This document shows, in pieces, positions 45,801-55,567 of a stretch of 64,000 nucleotides of DNA (the first letter of the stretch is position 1; each line of letters opens with the position of its first letter). Both the position numbers and the translations under genes were made by a program. The stretch is from Albugo candida (Eukaryota; Oomycota; Peronosporomycetes; Albuginales). A model generated the notes under the pieces. That model was not told the DNA's origin, did not search any database, and worked only from the letters and a program-made list of their open reading frames with translations. The stretch is taken from NCBI GenBank assembly GCA_040437565.1, contig JBDOQK010000008.1, positions 248,001 to 312,000 on the forward strand, given 5' to 3'.

Positions 45801-47884
45801 CTCTCAGTTGTTATCGTCGGTTGAGCAAACACATACTCTTTTTTCTCAACATTCCGCAGCCATGCATGTGCAACGATCGCAGAAAGTGATCCTGACCATA
45901 CTTGCCGCGCTGGTGTAATTGTCGTAAGCGGTATTGGATATTGAGCGATTCGCAATAGACTGTCAGTGACAGCCGATAGGGAGACACTGGCTTCGGTGAC
46001 ATCAATGAGTTGAGTAATGTCAAAGTCTTGAGCCATTCGCTTTCCAAAAGAGCCATACATTTTTCTATATGCTGGGATATTGACAACGACGACCTGAGTC
46101 ATTGTGAAGAGCACATTGAACATTGTGTACGGATCGTTTAAAATTGGCGATCGAAATTCGCTTATTTCCATTCCATTGGCAATAGATAGAGCCATTTCGT
46201 ACGCCATAAAGGGTGATGGAATCGCTTCTTTTTTCGCTTCGATCGCTTTTTGTCGATAACTCACTACTTGCGCATTAAGGTCTCGTGTTTGGATCTTAGG
46301 TGCGTAGAAGAAGGAATTTTCGGTGACCGCTTGGGATGTAATCAGACAACGAGATACTTCATCGCCCATGTATATATTTTCATCCGAATTTGGTGCGGTG
46401 CCTGTCAATTGCGTAGGCTTGGCACTTATCGGTCCTTTGCCTGCATCTGGGACATTTGTACCTGCAGGTTTTGCTGGTACATTTATGCGTGTATCAGCCA
46501 ATTTTGGAGGGAGACTTGCTGTCCGGACAGATTCCTTTGATGGAGGGCTACCAGATTGAAGCTTTCGTCGAGTTCCTGGAGCAGCAGATGCCGGTGGTTT
46601 ATCAGGCGGGATCATGGTAACTGAGCTTGGAGAGGGTGTTCTGACTCCTGCATCCGAAGTTGCAGGAGCTTGATCATCCTCTTGACCTAGTTTGACTTGA
46701 ATCATTGCAGCGGCGTTGTTTGGAACACTTCCCATGAAACTCAAAAACTTGTCGCCATGCTTGAAAATCACGACGTCCAATGTATCTAAAAGATAGATTT
46801 CCATCCTCACAGCCATCGCCGCAGTATCCACCCATTCAATAACGTTGGTTCTGACGTTCAAAGCCCAATATTGCTGACTGGCAAAAGATCTTACGATAGC
46901 AGTTCCATTGCTATCGAAGAATAGATTGTAACATTCGATAGCGGGAGCCTCACCACTCTTTGTGGTACTTGACCAAGCTACCTCCCCAACACAGGTACTT
47001 ACTGAGCCCTTTAGAGGTCCAATGGGACCATGAGAGTAAGTATCAAAGTCGGCACGGCGATTAGAGAAAAAGCTGTAGCATTTGTTGACTTGTGGGATCT
47101 TACTATCCGATGCCGATGCTGATTCAAACTTGTCTAAAGATTCTGCTGATAAAACTCGGACCAAGCCATTCTATGACAATGCAGCGTTGTATTAGGTACA
47201 CATGCACATATTGNNNNNNNNNNNNNNNNNNNNNNNNNNNNNNNNNNNNNNNNNNNNNNNNNNNNNNNNNNNNNNNNNNNNNNNNNNNNNNNNNNNNNNN
47301 NNNNNNNNNNNNNGGCACGGCGATTAGAGAAAAAGCTGTAGCATTTGTTGACTTGTGGGATCTTACTATCCGATGCCGATGCTGATTCAAACTTGTCTAA
47401 AGATTCTGCTGATAAAACTCGGACCAAGCCATTCTATGACAATGCAGCGTTGTATTAGGTACACATGCACATATTGCAAATGAAAAAAACGTACATATGC
47501 CGAAGCCCCCAAAGCAGAATTTAGCGGACGAGTTGTGCCTCCATTTGTTGGAGATGTAGTTGCGCCTAATACTCCCGTTGTTACGCCACCTCCGTTGGTT
47601 CCTCCAGCTGGACCTTTCGCTACTGGTGGTGCTATTGGGCCGGGTACTGCAGTACCCGACTTATTAGGAGCAATTGGACCTCCTGCCTCTGGGGCTCCTG
47701 TTGATGGTATGGCCGGAGGACTAGCTGGTGCTGGTGGTGTTACTGGAGGAATCACTGGTGCTGGTGGTGTGACTGGAGGATTCACTGGTGCGTTTTGTGC
47801 TTTGATAGCGCGATCATCGTGTGATACGATGAGAAGTAGCGCGATTACTCTAATGGAACGTCTAAATCGCGTCTTCCAATTCAT
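42893..47884 (-). CDS. Giant predicted secreted protein, family copy 2
   Basis: Exons 47884-47495 and 47170-42893 once a gap duplicate is removed (intron 61 nt, measured on the right-hand copy); 4,668 nt, about 1,555 residues. Exon 1 has a signal-like start (MNWKTRFRRSIRVIALLLIV) then Pro-rich repeats (PPVTPPAPVIPPVTPPAP). Exon 2 begins NGLVRVLSAESL and shares with copy 1: NRRADFDTYS, MFNVLFTMTQVVVVNIPAYR, YQLKPISSAQIELLASYEAS, IPTQPQFPGDTSYLPLGKLM, NNYEEQPRSYIGQCPVVQLP and the terminal module CCPIGQYIDGLEQSCYQCP. Relative to copy 1 it has a disordered insertion of about 100 residues (PPDKPPASAAPG, SLPPKLADTRINVPAKPAG) after the first conserved block, and a C-terminal SAPTA repeat. The two genes are convergent, flanking CIAO2. 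Confidence 0.82.
42957..43030. repeat. 15-bp tandem repeat encoding SAPTA units
   Basis: About four to five copies of a 15-bp unit (gctgttggagccgaa on the plus strand), inside the 3' coding end of giant secreted copy 2. The repeat length is a multiple of three, so unit number can change without breaking the frame. Confidence 0.85.
47214..47313. other. 100-N assembly gap with duplicated flanks
   Basis: 47051-47213 is repeated as 47314-47476 (163 nt). Falls at the exon 1/exon 2 junction of giant secreted copy 2. Confidence 0.92.
47715..47795. repeat. Pro-rich coding repeat in exon 1 of giant secreted copy 2
   Basis: Two to three imperfect copies of about 33-36 bp (ggtgctggtggtgttactgg on the plus strand), encoding PPVTPPAP-type units. 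Confidence 0.7.
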
Positions 47885-48097
47885 ACTGTCACAAACAAAA
47901 TCGACGTGTGCACAAGCAAATACTTATTTCCAAATGAGTCATTGTAATTTTGTAAAGAAAACATATTGGACACCTCATCGCAGGATCATGATCATGACGT
48001 GGACGGGCAGGTAGAAGACAGATCACGAGCCTTTATAAACTCATATATATAAATAAAGCATAATTCTTTGATAACATGAAAGCTAGTACCTGAGCAC

Positions 48098-51000
48098 TCA
48101 AGCTGAACCGGCATAATGCAAGAAAACCAAACTAATCGCTATGATTGCGATGCCAAAGAAGAGGGAGATGCTGAAATACTTTCCACTTGGATCGAAACGA
48201 AAAGCACCTGGCACGAGCTCGATAGCAGTAATGGCCATAAGCATTCCAGCAACCACAGCGTAAAGCGTTGCTTGTAATGCTGAAGTCAAGCCACCGGATA
48301 CGACGATCCACCCCATTAATGCTCCCATGGGCTGAGCGATACCACTCAATGTCGTCCACTTCAGTGCTTGCCAGATACTGCCAGTTCCATAGTAGATCGG
48401 AGCAGCAATGGCGACACCTTCGGGAAAATTGTGCAGAATGATTCCTACCGAGAGCGTGACACCCGTNNNNNNNNNNNNNNNNNNNNNNNNNNNNNNNNNN
48501 NNNNNNNNNNNNNNNNNNNNNNNNNNNNNNNNNNNNNNNNNNNNNNNNNNNNNNNNNNNNNNNNNNGGATACGACGATCCACCCCATTAATGCTCCCATG
48601 GGCTGAGCGATACCACTCAATGTCGTCCACTTCAGTGCTTGCCAGATACTGCCAGTTCCATAGTAGATCGGAGCAGCAATGGCGACACCTTCGGGAAAAT
48701 TGTGCAGAATGATTCCTACCGAGAGCGTGACACCCGTTTTTAGGCCTTGTAAAGACGAAACAAATAGTGCTAGGCCTTCTGGAAAATTGTGGATGGCGAT
48801 AGCGATCCCTGTCATGATACCAGTTCTTTCAAATTCCTCTTTGGTGATGGCATTTGGCGCATGGAGAGAAGCACTTCTGACAGAACATCTTTGTTGTGAG
48901 ACTGAACTTGGTTGCGCTAGAAAATGCTCTTCAGTAGTCGATATTCCATTCTTGATTTTGAAGCTAATGTTGGATCCTGTGGCGCCAACTTGTGGTTCGT
49001 AATGGGGTTTTGGCTCTCGATCTTCCATGCTGTCATGGGAACTATCTGAGCCATGGCCAAAGCATCGGTGCACCAGTATTTCGACTAAATAGATCAACAA
49101 AACACCTCCAGAGAATGCAACACAGGTCGCTAACCATGACTTTCCGCTGCAAATTCTGTCACACGTCCCAATCTGAGTAGTACTCCCGCCATGCTCGTAA
49201 GCTTCAGCATCTCCATTACCGCCAACAGTAAAAGTAGCTCGATAATATGTGACTGCTTCTGACCACAGATCTGCAAAAGCGATAAAAATCATTACTCCTG
49301 CCGACAATGCAAATGCAGCCGCCAGAGAACGAGGCTTGGCTAATATCATCAAACATTTACATGAGACGACAAGTGTTGACATAATGGTAGCAATGCCGGC
49401 CAAAACACTCATACCCAAGGCAGAAAGAACGGTACTTGTTGGTATCTTATTCGTTCCTGAGCTGGTTTCATTCGGTGTGTCATCGTCTGTGGCCGTCAGC
49501 TGGAAGTAGCTCACCATTTGATTTGCTTCATGTTCCATCGTGTGACAATGCACCAAGTATGGTTCAGCCGTAGGGTCAAAACCGTATCCTTTGGCAGACC
49601 GATTGCTATTTTGCACAAGGTACTCATCAGGAGTACAAGCTACGTAACAGACCTGGGAAACCTTGTTGCTTGGGTCACTTGGGATCGCAACCACATCTTT
49701 CAGTCCGTTCTGATCAATTTCATCATCATTGGGACCGCATTGCGCATTCACAAGATGCCAATGAAATGGATGTGCTTCATCGGTTGGATTTTTGAAATTC
49801 CACTTTTCCACTTTGCCATATGTGCAATTAATAGTTCCAGTCACTTCTTGCAAACTCAGTTCTTGGTTTTGATATATAATCATTGCTTTTGAGGGACAAT
49901 TCAGATGATGTTCGTATTCTCCGAGACGAATGACACGTTCTTTACCCCTTGATTGCTTCCATAATGCTTTCAGATCTTTATATTTGACAAGTGTTTTTGG
50001 CATCTTTTTGTCTGTCGTTTGAGACTTCGCCAAGCGTTTAAGGACTCGAAGTTGAAACACTCGAGAGTCATAAGGAGTATCTTGTACGGCAGTTTGGCGA
50101 TCCACAACATCGTAAATCACCTCTTCTTGAGTGAATTTTGTAAAATCGCATAAAATTTCCAAACGTTGGAAAGGATAGAGAACTAGATTAGACTTCATTG
50201 CTAATACATTCTGTACGTATCCGCTGTCGGTGGCAATTTCTTCACAATATCTATGAAACGGAATGCTGAGATTATAGTGACGTGCATTGGCAACGTTTGC
50301 AAAACGGAGTCGGATCTGTCTTGATGGGACTTCTAGATACGGCATCACTATCCCATTGATCGTATTGACGGTTCCGAAAGATTCGGGTACCCATTTTGTA
50401 TTCGCGGTAGGTTCACATTGGTATTGAGAGTATAAAAGCTTTCCAGATTCATCCAGTATCCGATCTGCTAGCATCAACGGATAATCGTATTCTGACGGTA
50501 TATTCAGCCGAGTATCCAATTCTTGGTCTTCGATAATGTACAGCCCAACAAGTCCTGCCCAAACACTCAATCGTGCCAGACCAATCGCATGATCATGATA
50601 AAATTTTGTTGAGGGTGATTGAGCATTCAAGTACGTTGCTGTTGTACTTTGATTATCATAAATCGAGTACCGTGGCATGCCATCATTCTGTGGTGATGCC
50701 TCAAGCCCGTGCACATGGACAACCGCTGGGACTCCACAATGCGGGTAACAATGTGAGTCTGTGAACCTCAATAATGAGTCTTCAACATAGTCGTCCAGCA
50801 CATGTTTCCTTCCTAGTCTATTGTACCAAGTCACATTGACTGGTTTGTTTCTAGACACCAAAAGCGTCGGCCCAGGAAATGATGTAGTATCGTTCAACGG
50901 CCCGTATCCATATATGATATCCGACAATCCTTCGTGGCCTGTTCCATCCTCCCAGAAGTGCCTTGTTGGCGCCATTTGCATATCAGCATGATGACCATCC

Positions 51001-51170
51001 CTCAAATCTATCACTCTGGGAATTGGTAGTCTTGACCGATATGCCTTCCAATTTTTCTTTAATGGTCGCGATGCCGTATTTCCATTTGATTGGTAAAAGG
51101 CAAGAGCAAAAATGAGCAGCCATTCTCGCCACTTGTGAAAAGGAATGTTGGTGTTTGAATTGGATTGCAT
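48098..51170 (-). CDS. CotA-like multicopper oxidase fused to ZIP metal transporter
   Basis: One intronless frame. Collapsing the duplicate at 48296-48466 / 48567-48737 plus the Ns leaves 2,802 nt, 933 residues. N-terminus with a hydrophobic stretch (LLIFALAFYQ) that could be a signal peptide or anchor. Multicopper oxidase, residues about 45-560: GPTLLVSRNKPVNVTW, HVHG (152-155), FYHDHAIGLARLSVWAGLVG (YHDH 191-194), HPFHWH (467-472), HCHTMEHEANQM (541-552). All four copper motifs, the type-1 cysteine and an axial methionine are present. It resembles bacterial CotA/bilirubin-oxidase enzymes more than Fet3 or plant laccase. From about residue 580: membrane helices with a ZIP/ZupT-type core (GIAIAIHNFPEGLALF, VGIILHNFPEGVAIAAPIYY, IAQPMGALMGWIVVSG, ELVPGAF), with two HNFPEG metal-site motifs. 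Predicted to couple an extracytoplasmic oxidase to divalent-metal transport; substrates unknown. Confidence 0.88.
48467..48566. other. 100-N assembly gap with duplicated flanks
   Basis: 48296-48466 equals 48567-48737 (171 nt). Lies in the ZIP part of the oxidase-transporter gene; the offset (271) is not a multiple of three, so naive translation loses the last transporter helices. Confidence 0.93.
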
Positions 51171-51635
51171 TTTTGCAATCGGAATTGAATTGGAGCAAGT
51201 TCGACTGAATTGTTGGTGGTCGACTAGAGAAATTTGAAAATGAGCTTTTGATCGAGACAGGAACCAGTCATTCTGCTTTTGTTAACGCTGAATACCAATC
51301 GGTCGATATTGTGGCAGCAATACAGTCTTAAGTTATAAAAGGGGAAATATGAGCAGAGTTGTATCATCACGTCAATAGCGTTCGCCTAAGCGTGTAACTA
51401 GCCAATCAAAATCGTACGATATTCCTTTCTATGCTTTCTAAAAACCTACGCAGCCGAGGAGTGACAACGTTTCAGCAATCAAGAGTAGAGGTATAAGATG
51501 AGAATCTGCGAATCGAAAAATGTAAAATCCATTGCAGGGCTTCAAATGTGACGTTCATTTGGCTCATATCGCGATGAAAATCGACTTCAACTTCAATCCA
51601 GTTAATTGATCAAATTACAAATCCGCCCACATACT
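51171..51635. other. Intergenic region upstream of the oxidase-ZIP gene
   Basis: 465 nt between the oxidase-ZIP start and the NUP107 stop (both minus strand). It should hold the oxidase-ZIP promoter; metal-responsive elements cannot be recognised by eye. Confidence 0.4.
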
Positions 51636-54600
51636 TTACGGAATTTCCATAAACTTCAACTGGCTTGCACTGCTTCGGAAACACTTCACAAGTCTCTGAC
51701 ACTGTTCCGGTGTAAATGCATCACACACTTGATGATGTTCATCAGCCACAAAATCTGCAATTTCTAATGCTTTTTCGGCTAATGGCCTTGCTAGCTGACA
51801 TCTAGATTCCATCGGATAGTGCTCGAGGCGGAGAATGGCACGCGAAGATTCATGCAGGAGGAAATGAAAGTCGAAAACAACCATCGGTAGACAATACTGC
51901 CGAATCTTCCGCTGTTTGTCCGCCTCGTCCGGAAGAAGGCAGTGGCACATCCATCCATTCTCAAAGTGAACCGCATCGATGAAGCTTGTGATGGCACGAG
52001 ACACATGATACATGAGTTCGGTGACAAATACCTTCTCTTGGTGATAAGGCGATGACGAAGCGGAACGGGTAAGAATGCTGCGCCAGCTATGAAAAGTTTC
52101 AGACAGCTGAGCGAGTGATCGCCAACACAAATGCTCACGAATGCAGCGATCCAAGTAATCGTTTGGTTGGTCGTGTCGCTTGGTCTCCTGTTGACTCAAA
52201 AGTTGCTCATTACGATGCATTTGAATAATTCCAATGGAATCGTCGCGATCATATGTTCGAAAGAGTTCTTGAAAAGCGGCAAAATTCTTTTCGAGTATGA
52301 ACTCTCGAGCTAGTAGATTCATTTGAATCAAGGCTTGCGCACGATGTTGCTGGTAGATGAAAAGCACTTCAAGTACCTTCACTCGTTGCCGGTCAAGAGT
52401 GGTGACGCCATCATTTGCCCGTTCTTTTATTTGCATGTCGATGTCCGTCACGCTCGCATTGGAATGGATTGCACAAAATAAATTGTGTAATTTACGTTCC
52501 ACGGTCACAAAGACGATGTCTGATACATTATTCATGGACAGAAATTGAAGCATACGTCTGATACAAGATTCCATTTCAGCGTGCGTGTCAATCTGGAGCA
52601 GAATCTGGCAATACAGTTCAACCAAGGCTTCATCTGGAAGTGGAGATATGTAGATAGGCAACAGATGAAGCTGTGCATGTTTTGTCAAATGTCGGATATA
52701 CATTTTCACGATCATATGTCCGGCTTTGAAGTGGCCTTCTAGTTGTTGCGTGAAGCCCATGAACAAGACAAAATGAGCTGCAAATCGTAAGAACTGCACT
52801 GGTACAGTATCAGCTGGTATGGGTTTATCGTCGCCAAGATGCAGGTTCCAATCATATTCTTCAGCATCATGTCCCAGTACAATTGCTCTAAGTGTTTCCG
52901 CCATTATGGAGCCAATCTTGTTTGACACGAGGCGGGCTTGTACGCGACGAAATGGCTCGTTGGCTTGTGTCCTGACTCGTTCATGGTTGCATTCCATCAG
53001 ATCATTGAACAAGAAATCTATATTCTTCTCATACTTTTCGAAGTCTTTCGTTTTATCGATCAAGTCGGTAAAGATGGCCATGTGCCGCTTGGTATTGCCC
53101 ACAAGCATGTTAGAAGATTGAAGTTTGACTTTGCACAGTTCCAAGAGAATTTTGTCGACTTGTGATTCTGTAATGGCTTGCACCAAGGCCCAGCAGTGAT
53201 CTTCCCAGCTGTCACACGCCGGTGATTGAATGAGTGTATGAGCATTTCCACAGAGTGCTGCGTATATGGCTTTCTCGTAACTCAATGCAATCTTACTATT
53301 GGACTTGACCATTTTCCCAGGAGTTTCGAGATTTGAAAATCGCCAGCAAATCGACTTCCACAATGGTCGAAATGGATTCCCCCAACGAGAGATCGAAGCG
53401 TCTCGTTCTATGGAAGCACCGACCGGTGTGCCACCAGAAAGACTGGCTGCTCGCCAAGCTTGTCCTCGTTCAGTGCATATATCAATCGCTCTCTCGAGTT
53501 GCCCGCTGCGCACACACTTCCACAAACATTTCATCAGTGATGCCTCATCTTCAAGATCATCATCCAAGTAATCAGCATCTCCAACTCGTAGCGTTGCATC
53601 GGGGTCCAGATAAACTGTCTGGCTATCGGTCTTAGAATAAGGCAATCCCAAATATGTTCCTTTCTTCAACGAGCGCAGTGTTCGAGGTGCTATTCCTTTA
53701 CGTCTCTCAAGATTCGTCAATTCTTCTTCGGCCGCCAGATCCTCCAGCCAATCCTTGACTGCTCTGAGCACTCGAAATGTTGTATTATGCGACTCAAGCA
53801 ATTCAACCGCTTNNNNNNNNNNNNNNNNNNNNNNNNNNNNNNNNNNNNNNNNNNNNNNNNNNNNNNNNNNNNNNNNNNNNNNNNNNNNNNNNNNNNNNNN
53901 NNNNNNNNNNNNTATCAATCGCTCTCTCGAGTTGCCCGCTGCGCACACACTTCCACAAACATTTCATCAGTGATGCCTCATCTTCAAGATCATCATCCAA
54001 GTAATCAGCATCTCCAACTCGTAGCGTTGCATCGGGGTCCAGATAAACTGTCTGGCTATCGGTCTTAGAATAAGGCAATCCCAAATATGTTCCTTTCTTC
54101 AACGAGCGCAGTGTTCGAGGTGCTATTCCTTTACGTCTCTCAAGATTCGTCAATTCTTCTTCGGCCGCCAGATCCTCCAGCCAATCCTTGACTGCTCTGA
54201 GCACTCGAAATGTTGTATTATGCGACTCAAGCAATTCAACCGCTTGGTCTTCGGTCATTCCAAAATGAATTGCGCTTCCTAGATCAAGATCAATCATGGA
54301 AATCTTTGTAGAGATTGAATCCATTGACTCTAAGGTCATATCAGCCTGTCGTAGTTGATACAGCAGCTTCCATGTGTTGCGTTCGTCCCGCAACTGAGTG
54401 ATATCGTCAGCAAATTGAATCGGTTTTATGTTTAAAGACTCCTGTGAAGATCTTATAGAAAGGGTTGGCTTCCAAGATGCATCACAATTAACTCGTCCCT
54501 GCTTCACTTTCAGACGCTTTATTTGAGCGTCTAGAGCATCGATATATCCGCACAAGAGTTTGTCACAAAGGATTTTCTGATCTTCTGCGTCAGGAGCAGT

Positions 54601-55383
54601 CTCATGAAAATCCGCTAGCATATTTGCGAAAAAGGTTTCCTCCGGTCGAATTCGCCAAGATAAAGCTTCCCCAACTGAAGCTGGTATTGATCGGGGAGAT
54701 GAAGCGGATTCTCCCACGTGTGACGCATGTATGCTTGTGGGTGAGGCTGAGGCCAACGAGGAGTCATGTTGTGAGGTCACTCGATCATTGAAACCGATCT
54801 GGTACGAGGATTTCTTTACAATATGGATCGCGCCATTAAAGTGAGCTCCGCAATCTGCGACCAACCAGTCATCTTGTACAAGATTGCCGTCAAACATGAC
54901 CTGCGCGTGGTCGACAGAAAAGCTGAAAGCGCTTTCAGTATTGCGTTTGGCACAAAACGCGTGCTTGATTTCCCGTATTGTTGCGGAATTTGGGTCAATA
55001 TCGATATATTCGACACTTTGGTCCGGAAAATGAGCCTTTATATGAAGCATGTCTCCTCTTACGGATCGATCCACATCATACGAAGCGAGACCGTCGTGTA
55101 TCATTGGGTCTACTGTATGAATTGTTCCAGATGGAGTGGATGCTACTTTAGTGTCGATGGTATCCATTGAATAGAAATTCGAGCAGGCGGGTAATTGATC
55201 TTGCGGGTCGTGTGGAAGTGATATTTCACATTGTGTCTCCGCTGTGGACGCACTAAATTCATCAAAAGTTGCAAGTAATTGCAGTGATTCATCCGCATGA
55301 TCGATCAAGCGTTGAATTCGATCCCTTCGAGGGCGTACGGATGACTGCAAAGAAGATGAAGTTGGCGAAAATGTCGCTTCCAT
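51636..55383 (-). CDS. NUP107: Nucleoporin NUP107 with N-terminal ubiquitin-like domain
   Basis: Y-complex scaffold nucleoporin. One intronless frame from ATG 55383; removing the 433-nt gap artefact leaves 3,315 nt, 1,104 residues. The C-terminal two-thirds is NUP107: GIAPRTLRSLKKGTY, DEASLMKCLWKCVRSGQLER, AIDICTERGQAWRAASLSGG, RWGNPFRPLWKSICWRFSN, YEKAIYAALCGNAHTLI, VPVQFLRFAAHFVLFM. The N-terminal third carries a ubiquitin-like fold at residues about 112-190: MLHIKAHFPDQSVEYIDIDP, TIREIKHAFCA, VMFDGNLVQDDWLVADCGAH, AIHIVKK; the strand order and DDW..DCG match the beta-grasp pattern. That part is not found in animal or yeast NUP107. It lacks a C-terminal di-glycine, so it is a fixed domain, not a processed modifier. 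The short divergent spacer to ARG-tRNA synthetase implies a shared promoter. Confidence 0.9.
53813..53912. other. 100-N assembly gap with duplicated flanks
   Basis: 53480-53812 equals 53913-54245 (333 nt). Inside NUP107; collapsing it restores the frame. Confidence 0.93.
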
Positions 55384-55394
55384 AATGATAGCAA

Positions 55395-55494
55395 NNNNNN
55401 NNNNNNNNNNNNNNNNNNNNNNNNNNNNNNNNNNNNNNNNNNNNNNNNNNNNNNNNNNNNNNNNNNNNNNNNNNNNNNNNNNNNNNNNNNNNNN
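55395..55494. other. 100-N assembly gap with a 12-nt duplicated flank
   Basis: taatgatagcaa at 55383-55394 recurs at 55495. Lies in the NUP107 / arginyl-tRNA synthetase divergent promoter, whose true length is therefore about 73 nt between start codons if nothing is missing. Confidence 0.75.
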
Positions 55495-55567
55495 TAATGA
55501 TAGCAACCAACCGCAGAGAGATTTACCGTATAGTCTCTTATAAAGCGCTAACGATAGAATATGTACC

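Noticed and set aside
48132-48466. Alternative C-terminus of the oxidase-ZIP protein read through the gap
   Set aside because: The frame shifts by one base because of the duplicated flank. The other frame, ending at 48098, continues the ZIP helices.
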